Assembly: GCF_007993755.1 (NCBI RefSeq)
Contig: NZ_CP042467.1
Coordinates: 1,774,001 to 1,838,000 of the forward strand
Origin: Microvenator marinus
Lineage (GTDB): Bacteria > Myxococcota_A > Bradymonadia > Bradymonadales > Bradymonadaceae
Direction: 5' to 3'
DNA: 64,000 nucleotides
The translations under genes were made by a program, and so were the position numbers. Below the pieces are notes generated by a model that saw only the letters and a program-made list of their open reading frames with translations, searched no databases and was not told the DNA's origin. Below are positions 51,842-60,974 of this stretch, one piece after another. The first letter of the stretch is position 1. Every line of letters begins with the position of its first letter.

Positions 51842-54316
51842 TTGACTGCCACATATCGAAAACACTCCCCGGGTTTGCTTCTCGTCGGTCTCATCGCATT
51901 GGGTTCTTCTGCTCACGCACAACATCCCAAATCCGGTTTGGAGATCGACCCGACCTTCAACGTGCTTCACCAACACGTGTCGCAATACGGGCACAACTCC
52001 CCTATCTTTGGAAACGGTCTAGACCCTAGAGTCCCACTAGATCGAGTGGGCGCGCTGGTTCGCTTTTCGCCTGAACCAACCAAGGAAGATCTCGAATCAT
52101 TGTCCTCCAACGGCTGGGAGTTTCTCTCATCCACTGCTAATGCGGGTGTCTGGCGAGTCCGTATCCCCTTTGAGTGGTTCGAAGCCAAGAGTTTTCCAGA
52201 CGGTCTCCAAGCTAAAATCGAAGCGACTTGGACGCCGATTAAGCTGACCCCGCTCGAGAGCACCCTCGCATTGGTGGGTGCCGATCATCTCCATCGGGCT
52301 CCTGGACTTGAGTTGACCGGAAAAGGCGTGCGGATCGCCACATTAGATTCAGGGATCGACGCGTTTCATCCTCATTTCTTCCGCGCTTCGACAGACTACT
52401 TCGACTGGCTCGACGTCAACGAAAACGGCAGCTTCGACCCAGACGTCGATGCGGTGGACATGAACTCGGACGGCAAACCACAGCTCAATGAGACGCTGCG
52501 GTTCTTGAAATCCGACGAGCGTAGCTTTCATGCCGCCAAAGACTGGTTGTTTGCAGACTTGAATCGCGATGGCGCGCGTAATTACGGTGCCGCTCAAGGA
52601 TTCGATGATGAATCTCCAGCGTTTGGAGAACCGATCTTTCTTGTAGACGATCTCAACGGCGATGGTGCGCTGAACCCCGAGGAAAAGCTCGTGAGACTGG
52701 GGGCATCTAAAGTTGAGCGATTTGACGACGGGTCGGCCGTCTGGATTCGCGGCGAGAATCTAGCGGCCTCGGAGATGTCCGAGGCCTTTTCGAGAACATT
52801 TCATGGCACGGGCGTGGCGAGCATTCTTGCTGGAGGGCAGGTGAAGTTCCACGATCGCGTAGGTATGGCTCCAGATGCGGAACTTCTCGTCTACGGGGTC
52901 ACTCAGGTGGATGGAGAGCTCGACCAAGACTTTTCGGACTCGAGACCGGTAGCAGCACTTGAGGATGCCCTTGAGCGCGAAGTCAGCATCGTGCTCCACG
53001 AATGGACCAATCCATACTCAGCCCCACATGATGGGTCAGGCCCTTTTGCAGACATCGTAGACACATCGTCCGCAGGTGGGATCCTGCACGTGATGCCCGT
53101 TGGAAATCTGAACCTGGCGGGCAAGCACGTGGAGGTGCCCGTTGAACCCGGAGCAGCCACGCTCGCCTTTGACGTTCCTGATTCCGAATCTCTCAACTAC
53201 CCAGAATTTCGGATTGCCTACATCACACTCTCGTGGAGAGGTCCCCATCTACCGGTGATTTCCGTAGAAAGCCCTGACGGAGAAAGCGTGCAACTCGCGT
53301 TTAACACGGAAGACGTCGAGCTCGGGCCTCACCGCATCCAGGCAACCTTTCAGCGCACCGAGAGAGACACCGCCTTCGCGCGAATCTACGTCTACTCAGA
53401 AGGCGCACTCAGCCTCGGAACATGGACGATTCGTGCCGAAGGATTTACCGAACAAGACGTTATTTTCGGCAGAATCTCGGACTTCTACTCGGGATGGAAG
53501 CCGGGAATTGGATGGGTTGAGCCGACTCAGGATCGAGGGACGGTGGTCTACCCATCCGTGATCGATTCTTCGATTTCGGTCGGCGCCTGGGGGTCTAACT
53601 CCGAAGGGCTGCTCGGGGTACGCGCTTCATCTGGGCGCGGGCCCAGGCTCGATGGCGCGGCGGTTGTCGATCTGGTTGCGCCGGACAATCCGGTCTCCGC
53701 GCTCGCTCTGACGCCAGAAGCCGCCGCAAATGGATTTACGCCTGGGTGGTTTGCTCCCTTTGGAGGCACCAGTGGGGCTGCACCACACGTCGCTGGCGCA
53801 TTAGCCCTGCTCCTCGAGGCACAAACCTCAGATCCTGCGGGTGTACTGCGCGACGCGTCCTCGGAGGTTGCTGAAGCATCGGAAAACGCGGCTGGTGCGG
53901 GCCTTCTCGCCTTAGACTCAATCTTCGAGCGGCCGCCCGGCCCCACCCTTCCTCCGAGTTTTGATGCGAATTGGTCAGAGGATACCCTGACCATAGAAGA
54001 CGATGTGGATACCCAAGAGTACGCTTTGGACTTCGATTATAACGGCTCGATAGACCGAAACTGGACGTCGGAGAAGAGCTTCGAAATCCCAGAAGAAATT
54101 CAGACCGTCAAAGTGATAGGGCGCAGTATACAAGGCATTGAGCGGGGTCTTGTTTTGGAACGCGATACGCCTGTCATCGAGCCAACTCCAGAAACCAAGA
54201 GTGGATGCGGTTGCGGCGTGGGCGCCGAGTTCCCGGGTTTTTTGGCGCTCTTCTTGTTGTTCGTACAAGCATGGCTCTCCAAAATTTACCCGAACTCCAA
54301 ACCAATCCGTAGGTAG
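51842..54316 (+). CDS. Subtilisin-like serine protease with MYXO-CTERM-like tail
   Basis: An 824-residue secreted protease. The start is a TTG at 51842; no ATG precedes the signal peptide (RKHSPGLLLVGLIALGSSAHA). The S8 triad is Asp 169 (IATLDSGIDAFHPHF), His 321 (FHGTGVASILAGG) and Ser 644 (GGTSGAAPHVAGAL). Between Asp and His are at least three DxNxDG/DxDxDG-type calcium-loop motifs (DVNENGSFD, DMNSDGKP, DLNRDGAR, DLNGDGALN). A long insertion separates His and Ser. The C-terminus is Cys-rich (SGCGCGVGAEF), then a hydrophobic helix (GFLALFLLFVQAWL), then basic residues (KPIRR). This tripartite tail is typical of sorting signals such as MYXO-CTERM. Confidence 0.88.
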   Translation: MTATYRKHSPGLLLVGLIALGSSAHAQHPKSGLEIDPTFNVLHQHVSQYGHNSPIFGNGLDPRVPLDRVGALVRFSPEPTKEDLESLSSNGWEFLSSTANAGVWRVRIPFEWFEAKSFPDGLQAKIEATWTPIKLTPLESTLALVGADHLHRAPGLELTGKGVRIATLDSGIDAFHPHFFRASTDYFDWLDVNENGSFDPDVDAVDMNSDGKPQLNETLRFLKSDERSFHAAKDWLFADLNRDGARNYGAAQGFDDESPAFGEPIFLVDDLNGDGALNPEEKLVRLGASKVERFDDGSAVWIRGENLAASEMSEAFSRTFHGTGVASILAGGQVKFHDRVGMAPDAELLVYGVTQVDGELDQDFSDSRPVAALEDALEREVSIVLHEWTNPYSAPHDGSGPFADIVDTSSAGGILHVMPVGNLNLAGKHVEVPVEPGAATLAFDVPDSESLNYPEFRIAYITLSWRGPHLPVISVESPDGESVQLAFNTEDVELGPHRIQATFQRTERDTAFARIYVYSEGALSLGTWTIRAEGFTEQDVIFGRISDFYSGWKPGIGWVEPTQDRGTVVYPSVIDSSISVGAWGSNSEGLLGVRASSGRGPRLDGAAVVDLVAPDNPVSALALTPEAAANGFTPGWFAPFGGTSGAAPHVAGALALLLEAQTSDPAGVLRDASSEVAEASENAAGAGLLALDSIFERPPGPTLPPSFDANWSEDTLTIEDDVDTQEYALDFDYNGSIDRNWTSEKSFEIPEEIQTVKVIGRSIQGIERGLVLERDTPVIEPTPETKSGCGCGVGAEFPGFLALFLLFVQAWLSKIYPNSKPIRR

Positions 54317-54346
54317 TCATAGGTCTGAGAAAAATGTACCCAAAAA

Positions 54347-55348
54347 ATGAAATACACCATCGTCCTATCGCTACTGCTCATCAGCACCGTTTTAACCACA
54401 GCATGCACATCTGATCTGGATCGAAACACTGACGGCCCCCCCGACAACCGAGACTCCGGATCCGACGCCCAAGTCGAACCTGACACTGGCCCACACGACG
54501 CGGACCTTGCCGACTTGGAAGACCAAGGAGATATGGCGTCGATCGACCTAGGAGAGTCAGGAGACTCACCGCCCGATATGGTCCCGCTGGATATGGAATC
54601 GGGCGTTTGCGCCAGGGCCGTTGCAAGGGTCGCTCACGACTTGAGCGCACTCTCAGATATCACTCTGGAATATGGCCGCCCCCTCAAACTCCTACACCAC
54701 GAATCATCGAGCCCCGCAGCACCCATTGCGGAGCACTCATGGAAGGTGGTCACTCAACCCGTGGATAGTCCACGCGCCTTGCAGGACGGTTTTCTTACTC
54801 CGACGATTGCCGGAGTATACGTGGCTGAGTTGACCGTGAGGGATGAGGCCGGCAACACGAATTGCAATGACTACGACACACGTTTTGTAACTGTTCGCGT
54901 CACGGATTCACCTGAGTTTATCGCTGAAATTAGCTGGTCTGGAGACGCCGAGCAGGGACCGGACTTCGACCTTCACTACAAACACCCAAACGGGCAGTGG
55001 AACAATGCACCCTGGGATATCTACTGGCGTAATCGAACCAGCGACTGGGGAGTCTCAGGGGGGGCCGACGACCCACACCTGATGCAAGACACGAACACCT
55101 GGGGCTACGAACACGTCATTCACCGCAATCCAGAGTCGATTGCCTACGATTTCGGTGCCTACGTTTACGCCTTCAGAATGCGCCCTTCGTCTCTCCGAGC
55201 CTCGATCTGGATTCGCGGCCAGCTCGAGCTCGTCCTACTCGAAAACGATCTAGAGCAAGATCAATTCTGGCACATCGCTGAAATCACCTGGCCAACAGGT
55301 CAGGTCAACTCAATCGACAACGTTACGTCCGGCTTCCCAAACCCCTAG
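54347..55348 (+). CDS. Lipoprotein with Asp-rich tether and PKD-like domain
   Basis: A 333-residue lipoprotein (lipobox STVLTTAC). A ~75-residue tether is very Asp-rich (DTGPHDADLADLEDQGDMAS, IDLGESGDSPPDM). It is followed by a beta domain of PKD-like character (GVYVAELTVRDEAGNTNCNDYDT) and a C-terminal Asp/Trp-rich domain: AEISWSGDAEQGPDFDLHYK HPNGQW, YWRNRTSDWG and DDPHLMQDTNTWGYEHV. The 'DFDLHYxHP' pattern recurs in secreted proteins of Myxococcota. It is 30 nt downstream of the subtilase gene on the same strand, so it could be its partner. The last 4 bp overlap the convergent OMP gene. Confidence 0.75.
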   Translation: MKYTIVLSLLLISTVLTTACTSDLDRNTDGPPDNRDSGSDAQVEPDTGPHDADLADLEDQGDMASIDLGESGDSPPDMVPLDMESGVCARAVARVAHDLSALSDITLEYGRPLKLLHHESSSPAAPIAEHSWKVVTQPVDSPRALQDGFLTPTIAGVYVAELTVRDEAGNTNCNDYDTRFVTVRVTDSPEFIAEISWSGDAEQGPDFDLHYKHPNGQWNNAPWDIYWRNRTSDWGVSGGADDPHLMQDTNTWGYEHVIHRNPESIAYDFGAYVYAFRMRPSSLRASIWIRGQLELVLLENDLEQDQFWHIAEITWPTGQVNSIDNVTSGFPNP

Positions 55349-56352
55349 GGACGAAAGTGGTTGCGGTCCGGCAGGCTCCAGGAAAGACCGGCGCCCACCA
55401 TCCAGATCGTCTCGTCAAACCGAAGATTGTAGTGGTCGTGCCCCATGTGCATCCGCAGATACGGCGCGATACCGCCCGCCCTTCCGAAGGACCGAGACAC
55501 CTCGGTGGTGAGAGACCAAGGCTGAACGGCCTCACCTGTGCCCTGCATGTAATCAATCCCGACTTGAACTCTGAGATAGCCAGCCGTGATTCGCTCGGCG
55601 CTCACGAAGTCTTCGTAGACATACCGAAGGCGATATTGTGAATCCCCGTAGAGTGCTCGCTGATCTTCCTTGATGCCTCCGCCACGCCCAGGAAGGTGGA
55701 CCATCGCCGTGAATCCAAGCTCATGACTACGCGTCAGCCGCGTCCCCTCAAATTCGGTCATGAAGAGCACACCTGCACGCAGGCCAAGATTGTTCGTTGT
55801 GAAACTTCCATCCACCTTGTTTACTGAGTTCAATGGGCCGTCGTACATCTCGGGAAACTCGCAAGACTCCTCTCCGACATCACCCACAAGTTCTTGACCG
55901 GCTAGAAAGCAACCCGACTGACCGTTCGAATAATGTTCGGCGATGAATTGCAGGTTTAGGAGTCTCCCTGAAACGGCCTGAGGGCCCGCAACCATCATGT
56001 CCTGATGGAAAGCTTGGAAATTTAATGAAGGGCGAAACGAAGGAGGCCTGACGGGTGCCGAATACACAAAGTACATGCGCGCATCGATCCGAGGCGCGAG
56101 CGATGCCGAGAACGCCCAACCGCTCTTGATGCCCAACTCCCGCAAGTTCGAATAGAAAAAGACGTTTGGAGTGAGGCTTCCCTCCACAATAACGGGAAAT
56201 GCCTTCTCGCCGCCTTTCAGAAAGAGCGGGAAGACCACAAAATAGGAGCGCTCCAGAAAGTAGTCGTGGTCCCAAGGCTCATCAACACCAAACGCCGGCT
56301 GACTAAGAACCAGAATCCCCGCCACCAGCAAAAACTTCCAAAGACGAGTCAT
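55345..56352 (-). CDS. Outer-membrane barrel-like protein
   Basis: A 335-residue exported protein (signal peptide MTRLWKFLLVAGILVLSQPA). The mature sequence has many amphipathic beta strands and aromatic girdles (YSNLRELGIKSGWAFSASLA, ARMYFVYSAP, LRMHMGHDHYNLRF) and ends with ETIWMVGAGLSWSLPD-type strands. A Cys pair (GCFLAGQEL ... ESCEFPEM) suggests one disulfide. I recognise no named family. It begins right after the DUF3943 gene with no gap, so the two are probably co-translated and act in the same envelope process. Confidence 0.65.
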   Translation of the reverse strand: MTRLWKFLLVAGILVLSQPAFGVDEPWDHDYFLERSYFVVFPLFLKGGEKAFPVIVEGSLTPNVFFYSNLRELGIKSGWAFSASLAPRIDARMYFVYSAPVRPPSFRPSLNFQAFHQDMMVAGPQAVSGRLLNLQFIAEHYSNGQSGCFLAGQELVGDVGEESCEFPEMYDGPLNSVNKVDGSFTTNNLGLRAGVLFMTEFEGTRLTRSHELGFTAMVHLPGRGGGIKEDQRALYGDSQYRLRYVYEDFVSAERITAGYLRVQVGIDYMQGTGEAVQPWSLTTEVSRSFGRAGGIAPYLRMHMGHDHYNLRFDETIWMVGAGLSWSLPDRNHFRP

Positions 56353-57720
56353 CTAGAGTTTCCAAAGCAAGAAGAGTTGTTCGGTGTAGTAGGACGAAAA
56401 TATGTTCTCTCCGACGTCTGGAATGGTTTGTCTGTCGTAGACGTCGATACCAAAGACGAGCCCGAGGTTGCCGTAGATCGGAACGTGCAGATGTCCGCTC
56501 GTTACGCCGGCATACTCGTTCCCGTCCAATCCGTTTAGGCTGCGAAGAAAGTAGCGAGTGTTCTGGGCGCGGAGTTCAAAATGATTGAACCAACCTGAGT
56601 CGCGATTGCGCATCCATCGAAGCGCTCCAAACGCCCGCACCATGCCTCCCGGACCAAGGCTATAGTTCAGCGCGAAATCCGCCGACGTCAAAGAACTGAA
56701 GCCTCCCAAGGCGATGATATCGGCGTGCGCTCCCGTGCGAAGTCGAAAGTGTTGCCATTCGAACTCCGCCATCAAACTCGCCCCTACAGACGATGTCCCA
56801 ACTTTGAAGATTGGCGTGTCGATGTACGCGTAATGCTGATTCAGACCGAGAACACACGTTCCTCCACAATCGAACTTCCAGCGGGCGAGCAGACCCAGGA
56901 TATCGATCTGACCGCGCTGCGGTTTGCCTTCAAAGAGGTTCAGTGAGCTCGAGAGGGTAAACCAGTCAAAGGGGCGAAAGTCCGAAGTTTGCTGGAGTTC
57001 TCCGTATTCCACGAGCAGGCCGAACCTCAGACTACGTAGCGAAATGGTGCTGGTATCAGATCGAAGTAGGTCTGGGCCAACCATGATCGCCCCTCGGCTT
57101 GGCCAATCCTCGACTCGCTCGCGGTGTTCATTGACCTCGCCGTTGATGACGCGGCTCAAACCATGGGTTGGCGTCAGGAGGCCGGCGCCGATCTCGCGAG
57201 CGATTCGTTCGCCTCCACTTGAATCGGGCTCCATGAGATTCGCCGAAAGTCGATACAACGCCTCTCCTACGGCAATGCCACCGAACGTCGTGGTGATGAG
57301 GTCGTTGTAGGATGGGAGCTCGTTCTCCATGAAGTACTCCCACTGCAGGCTTCCGAAAAACGTGTAAATGCCGGAAACCCAGAAATCATGACCGCTCGCC
57401 CTCGCTGCCGCAAAGTAGAGCTGGCCTTGATAGGGATGGCCCAACTGGTTCGTAGCGAATGCATCGTCGTCCCACTCCCAACCTTCTCGGAAATTCCTTG
57501 CGATGGTTGAAGGGGTGACATCTGAGTAGTCGGAATCAAGGACCAGCCTGCCCCAACCCCAAAAGACGAGGTTGGAAAAGATGATGAGACCTGCCGGCAA
57601 CACGTAATCTTCTACGTCGAGTTCCCGGTCCACGTGAACTGGTGAAGCAGCCCAAGATTGCCCGATCCCCATGAACAGAACCAACACAGATACGAGTATC
57701 CGCGCCCTAATCTCGCTCAT
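56353..57720 (-). CDS. DUF3943 domain outer-membrane protein
   Basis: A 455-residue exported protein from the ATG at 57720 (a TTG at 57747 is the alternative); the signal peptide is LVSVLVLFMGIGQSWA. The DUF3943 pattern is clear at about residues 60-190: HPYQGQLYFAAARASGHDFW, then GSLQWEYFMENELPSYNDLI, TTTFGGIAVGEALYRLSANL, and REIGAGLLTPTHGLSRVING. The remaining half is a beta-barrel-like region with alternating strands. Family members are outer-membrane proteins of unknown role. It lies directly upstream of a second barrel-like gene (0-nt gap). Confidence 0.85.
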   Translation of the reverse strand: MSEIRARILVSVLVLFMGIGQSWAASPVHVDRELDVEDYVLPAGLIIFSNLVFWGWGRLVLDSDYSDVTPSTIARNFREGWEWDDDAFATNQLGHPYQGQLYFAAARASGHDFWVSGIYTFFGSLQWEYFMENELPSYNDLITTTFGGIAVGEALYRLSANLMEPDSSGGERIAREIGAGLLTPTHGLSRVINGEVNEHRERVEDWPSRGAIMVGPDLLRSDTSTISLRSLRFGLLVEYGELQQTSDFRPFDWFTLSSSLNLFEGKPQRGQIDILGLLARWKFDCGGTCVLGLNQHYAYIDTPIFKVGTSSVGASLMAEFEWQHFRLRTGAHADIIALGGFSSLTSADFALNYSLGPGGMVRAFGALRWMRNRDSGWFNHFELRAQNTRYFLRSLNGLDGNEYAGVTSGHLHVPIYGNLGLVFGIDVYDRQTIPDVGENIFSSYYTEQLFLLWKL

Positions 57721-57733
57721 CACTAGATTGCCA

Positions 57734-58630
57734 TTAGCGGTTTTCAATCAATAACCCGTCGTGGAGTGCGTCAAACACAACTCGGATACGCTGGCTCGCC
57801 TTTACTTCTCGATGGGCCGTCAACCAGATTGGAAAAGGAAATGAGACGATGTCTCGCAGCACAGGCACGACCTTTTCTTCGCGCTCACCCACACTCTCCA
57901 TCATCACCCCAATGCCAAGGTCTTGTTTGACCATCTCCCACTGCACCAGTTGGTTAGCAGAGACCACACCAAAATTTGTCGCTCTAAGCCCCATTCCGTG
58001 ATGATTCAGAAGTTCCATCAGCCGACCGTCAAAATCAAAACCCAAGAATCTGGCTTTCCCGAAGTCTTCCACACCATCTGGACTTCCGACCCTTTCAAGA
58101 TAAGCCTTAGTCGCATAAAGGAAAGCCCGTGTATCGCGAACCTTTCTTACCACCAACTCGGGATCCTTCGGTTGGTAGTTTCGGATAGCGATATCGGCCT
58201 GCCGTCGTCTAAGGTCGCTCGTTTGATTGGTCGCGATGACCTCGATTCTGAGCCCCGGATAGGCGTCCAAAATCGCATTGATGATCGGCGGAAGCAGAAA
58301 TGCCGAAATCACCTCACTTGCGCTTATAGAGACCTCGCCCTCTAGAGCCACGGATTGACCAGCAGCAACGCGCGAAACACCTTCGGCCGCCTTGCCCATC
58401 ACCTTGATATGCTCGAGTAACTCCCATCCGCCTTCGGTCAACTCGACGCCTTTGCCTATGCGTTCCACCAGGACCACGCCGAGCTCTTCTTCCAATGCCG
58501 TGATCTGGCGACCAATCGTGGACTGTGTCGTACCCAAGACACGCGCAGCACCAGAAAATGAGCCCGTTTCGGCAGTAAAGAGCAGGGCCTTTGCCCGATT
58601 CCAGTCGAAATTTGATTTCGCCTCATCCAT
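57734..58630 (-). CDS. LysR-family transcriptional regulator
   Basis: A 298-residue regulator (start at 58630; an in-frame ATG at 58642 would add four residues). The N-terminal winged HTH is FDWNRAKALLFTAETGSFSG AARVLGTTQSTIGRQITALE. A type 2 periplasmic-binding-like effector domain follows (EVSISASEVISAFLLPPIIN, YPGLRIEVIATNQTSDLRRR, ADIAIRNYQP). It is divergent from the MDR oxidoreductase gene (105 nt between starts), the usual LysR arrangement, so it likely controls that gene and itself. The effector is unknown. Confidence 0.9.
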   Translation of the reverse strand: MDEAKSNFDWNRAKALLFTAETGSFSGAARVLGTTQSTIGRQITALEEELGVVLVERIGKGVELTEGGWELLEHIKVMGKAAEGVSRVAAGQSVALEGEVSISASEVISAFLLPPIINAILDAYPGLRIEVIATNQTSDLRRRQADIAIRNYQPKDPELVVRKVRDTRAFLYATKAYLERVGSPDGVEDFGKARFLGFDFDGRLMELLNHHGMGLRATNFGVVSANQLVQWEMVKQDLGIGVMMESVGEREEKVVPVLRDIVSFPFPIWLTAHREVKASQRIRVVFDALHDGLLIENR

Positions 58631-58642
58631 GCAAAAACGCAT
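58629..58642. promoter_or_regulatory. Inverted repeat ATGC-N6-GCAT at the lysR start
   Basis: The dyad ATGCAAAAACGCAT covers the lysR start and lies in the divergent region shared with the MDR gene. It could be a LysR-type site, but it lacks the canonical T-N11-A spacing. Confidence 0.3.
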
Positions 58643-58735
58643 AGCACATTTGCAAAATCTTGGAATTTAAAATGCGCCTGTGCATAGCCATACTTTCATT
58701 ATGGCAATGAGGCCTTCGAAACCAGGAGTTTCCAG

Positions 58736-59755
58736 ATGAAAGCTATTATTCAAAACCAATACGGCTCCCCCAACGTCCTAGTCCCCGGAATGATTAACCC
58801 GCCACAGGTCAGCGATCACGACGTACTAATCGAGATTTATGCAAGCACTGTTACCCAAGGAGACCGTCGGCTGAGGGCCGCAGACTTTCCGGGCATCGGC
58901 ATGATCCCAGGGCGTATCATGATGGGGATTTTCCGCCCCAAACACCGCATTCCCGGAACTGTTTTCGCCGGCATTGTGCGAAACGTAGGAGTCCAAGTGA
59001 GACGCTTTCGGGTTGGCGACCGCGTGTTTGGAATGTGCCCCGGGGGAGCTTACTCGCAGTTCATTGCTATTGCTGAAAACTCCACTCTATCGACGGCCCC
59101 GGACGGGTACAGCTTTGCTGAGCTCGCCTCCGTGCCCTACGGAGCGATCAGCGCGAAGCGATTCGTAAGGGATCTGGGCGAAGTCGGTGCCGGCTCTAGA
59201 GTCTTGATCATTGGAGCAGCTGGGGGAGTTGGCAGATGGGCGGTACAAGTCGCGAAGTCATTGGACGCCGTAGTTCACGGATTGTGCAAGGCGGACGACC
59301 ACGTGGTCGTCCAGAAACTCGGGGCTGATGACGTCTTCGAAGAGGCCCCGCTTTTCGAATCCTACGATCTGATCCTAGACACGAGCAGCACTTGGACCTT
59401 TAGACGTGCGACCGAACTGCTCAAGGCCAGTGGACGTTTCGTCTCGTCTGACATGAGCCTAAGACTCATCCTAGACATGGCTCTGAACGCCATTCGACCT
59501 GGCCCAAAGGCCATCTTTGGAATCGTCGAGTCCAAGCCCGACGACCTGAAGTGGGTCGCTTCAAGACTTGCGAACTCCAAGCTCAAGCCAACTCCGATCC
59601 GCACCTTTTCACTTTCCAAGAGTGCCGATGCCCACCGCGCGTTCGAACGCGAAAAGCTGCGCGGTGAGATCATCATTCAGGTCCGCCAGGAGGCGAAAGC
59701 TCCCCGTCGCCTACCCAACATTTCATCGCCCTTAGAGAGGGTGGCTTCAGCGTAG
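58736..59755 (+). CDS. MDR-superfamily NAD(P)-dependent oxidoreductase
   Basis: A 339-residue zinc-free medium-chain dehydrogenase of quinone-oxidoreductase type. It has MKAIIQNQYGSPNVL, HDVLIEIYASTVTQGDRRLR, IPGTVFAGIVRNVGVQVRRF, GDRVFGM, and the Rossmann motif VLIIGAAGGVGRWAVQVAK. The catalytic-zinc Cys/His of alcohol dehydrogenases are absent. The substrate is unknown; quinone or enone reduction is typical of the group. AGGAG lies 8 nt before the ATG. The LysR regulator is its divergent neighbour and likely regulator. Confidence 0.9.
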   Translation: MKAIIQNQYGSPNVLVPGMINPPQVSDHDVLIEIYASTVTQGDRRLRAADFPGIGMIPGRIMMGIFRPKHRIPGTVFAGIVRNVGVQVRRFRVGDRVFGMCPGGAYSQFIAIAENSTLSTAPDGYSFAELASVPYGAISAKRFVRDLGEVGAGSRVLIIGAAGGVGRWAVQVAKSLDAVVHGLCKADDHVVVQKLGADDVFEEAPLFESYDLILDTSSTWTFRRATELLKASGRFVSSDMSLRLILDMALNAIRPGPKAIFGIVESKPDDLKWVASRLANSKLKPTPIRTFSLSKSADAHRAFEREKLRGEIIIQVRQEAKAPRRLPNISSPLERVASA

Positions 59756-59759
59756 GGAA

Positions 59760-59789
59760 TTGACAAGAATTGCGATCCCGAGGCTTAAT
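59760..59789 (+). promoter_or_regulatory. Candidate promoter for the 59813 gene cluster
   Basis: A perfect TTGACA at 59760 is followed after 18 nt by CTTAAT (59784-59789), about 24 nt upstream of the ATG at 59813. It could drive the unknown gene and the three paralogues after it. Confidence 0.5.
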
Positions 59790-59812
59790 CCTCATGCACG
59801 TTGGAGGTCAAG

Positions 59813-60430
59813 ATGGCACATGTCGTGATGCAAGCCGCGGAGTTCCCCAGAGTAGAGCTCGCAATCGAAGCAGAGAAGCAACTCGGTGAATTGCGTAAGG
59901 CCTACATCGAGTTCGAAAAAACAGACCCCGACCCTTGGGGTTTTAAGGAAGTTCCTAAGCCGCTCTTGGAGTTCGGGGCACGTCACGGTGTTGATTGGCC
60001 TCACCGAAAGGATGCACGATTCCTACTTAAGGATAGCTTCGACGAGGCTACAAGGCTCATTCGCATAGAGCGAATGGTCTTCTTCTACGGAGGAGGGTTT
60101 GATCTGGGTGGGCCGACCCTTCGTTCGATCTTGAGTGCCATGGGAGCAGAGATCGTGGACGAATTCTGTTACTTAAAGATTCGTAGCGAGACCCCTGACC
60201 AACGGCTGGAGGAATTGGTGGAATTCCTCGAGGATGAAGAGCTGGAAGATCAGTTTGAGATTGATCCCGAAGACCGAGACGACTTCTTACACCTCTTGGA
60301 AATCAAGGGACCTCGGCATTCTAGAATCTTAGGTTTTGACGACTCAGGTGTTTCGGACTGGGCCTTTATCCATTTGATTCCCCAACTAGATGGCGAGGAC
60401 CCATCGTTCATAAGGCGAGAGGAGGAATGA
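59813..60430 (+). CDS. Unknown cytosolic protein upstream of the paralogue trio
   Basis: A 205-residue protein. The ATG at 59813 is preceded by GGAGGT at a 4-nt spacing; a TTG at 59801 is less likely. No signal or membrane segment is visible. There are two parts: a first half with EAEKQLGELRKAYIEFEKTD and a possible DNA/RNA-binding-like MVFFYGGGFDLGGPTLRSIL, and an acidic second half (EFLEDEELEDQFEIDPEDRD). It ends with FIHLIPQLDGED. I do not recognise the family. The next gene begins 61 nt downstream on the same strand, so it may be the first gene of a four-gene cluster. Confidence 0.75.
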   Translation: MAHVVMQAAEFPRVELAIEAEKQLGELRKAYIEFEKTDPDPWGFKEVPKPLLEFGARHGVDWPHRKDARFLLKDSFDEATRLIRIERMVFFYGGGFDLGGPTLRSILSAMGAEIVDEFCYLKIRSETPDQRLEELVEFLEDEELEDQFEIDPEDRDDFLHLLEIKGPRHSRILGFDDSGVSDWAFIHLIPQLDGEDPSFIRREEE

Positions 60431-60491
60431 GTTCGTTGTAATTCCAGTTCAAGTCGTTATTCTTAAGATCTCGTCAAAAATCGGAGCGTCG

Positions 60492-60974
60492 ATGGAATGG
60501 TTTCTATTTGTGAGTGTGATCTTCGCCACGCCACTCTTTGTTGTGGACCATCATCAGACGATGGAGGCCGGAGAAAACGTCGAGGCAACTACCTCCATTC
60601 GGGAAAACCCTCGAATCAGACTCTCAGAGCGTAAGCCTATAACTTTCAAAGACGTGGGCCACCTGCACTACAAGATCCAACTGGACCGTGACAAGCGCAC
60701 ATCTACGCCAACCCAACAGCACAGGGAAAGTCTACGCGAAGTGTTAACGGAACTTGAAGTGATCACCAGCGTACCCCGTCGCCCACGAAACGCTAAGAAA
60801 GGCACGGGAAGGAGTAGCGTTTGGGGCAAAGACGCCGACGTGGAATGGGGCCCAGGCACAATCAACTGGCGACCTCCAAAGACACCCAAACGAAGCCTCG
60901 TTAAATCGAACGATGTGGAAGACCTTGCGACCCACCTGCAATCCAAACGAGCGGCACGAATGGAGGAACCCTAG
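60492..60974 (+). CDS. Member 1 of a tandem paralogue family (two modules)
   Basis: A 160-residue protein of a family I cannot name. It starts MEWFLFVSVIFATPLFVVD, a short hydrophobic leader shared with the next two genes. The mature part is very basic. It carries two degenerate copies of a ~24-residue module: residues 48-69 (KPITFKDVGHLHYKIQLDRDKR) and 132-156 (PKRSLVKSNDVEDLATHLQS then KRAARM). After the first comes a Leu/Glu stretch (HRESLREVLTELEVITSVPR). GGAG precedes the ATG at the usual distance. The stop is followed immediately by the next start. Confidence 0.65.
   Translation: MEWFLFVSVIFATPLFVVDHHQTMEAGENVEATTSIRENPRIRLSERKPITFKDVGHLHYKIQLDRDKRTSTPTQQHRESLREVLTELEVITSVPRRPRNAKKGTGRSSVWGKDADVEWGPGTINWRPPKTPKRSLVKSNDVEDLATHLQSKRAARMEEP

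Noticed and set aside
58629-58735. Full LysR-binding site and promoter in the divergent region
   Set aside because: Only a short dyad was found; no canonical T-N11-A site with matching promoter spacing could be identified.
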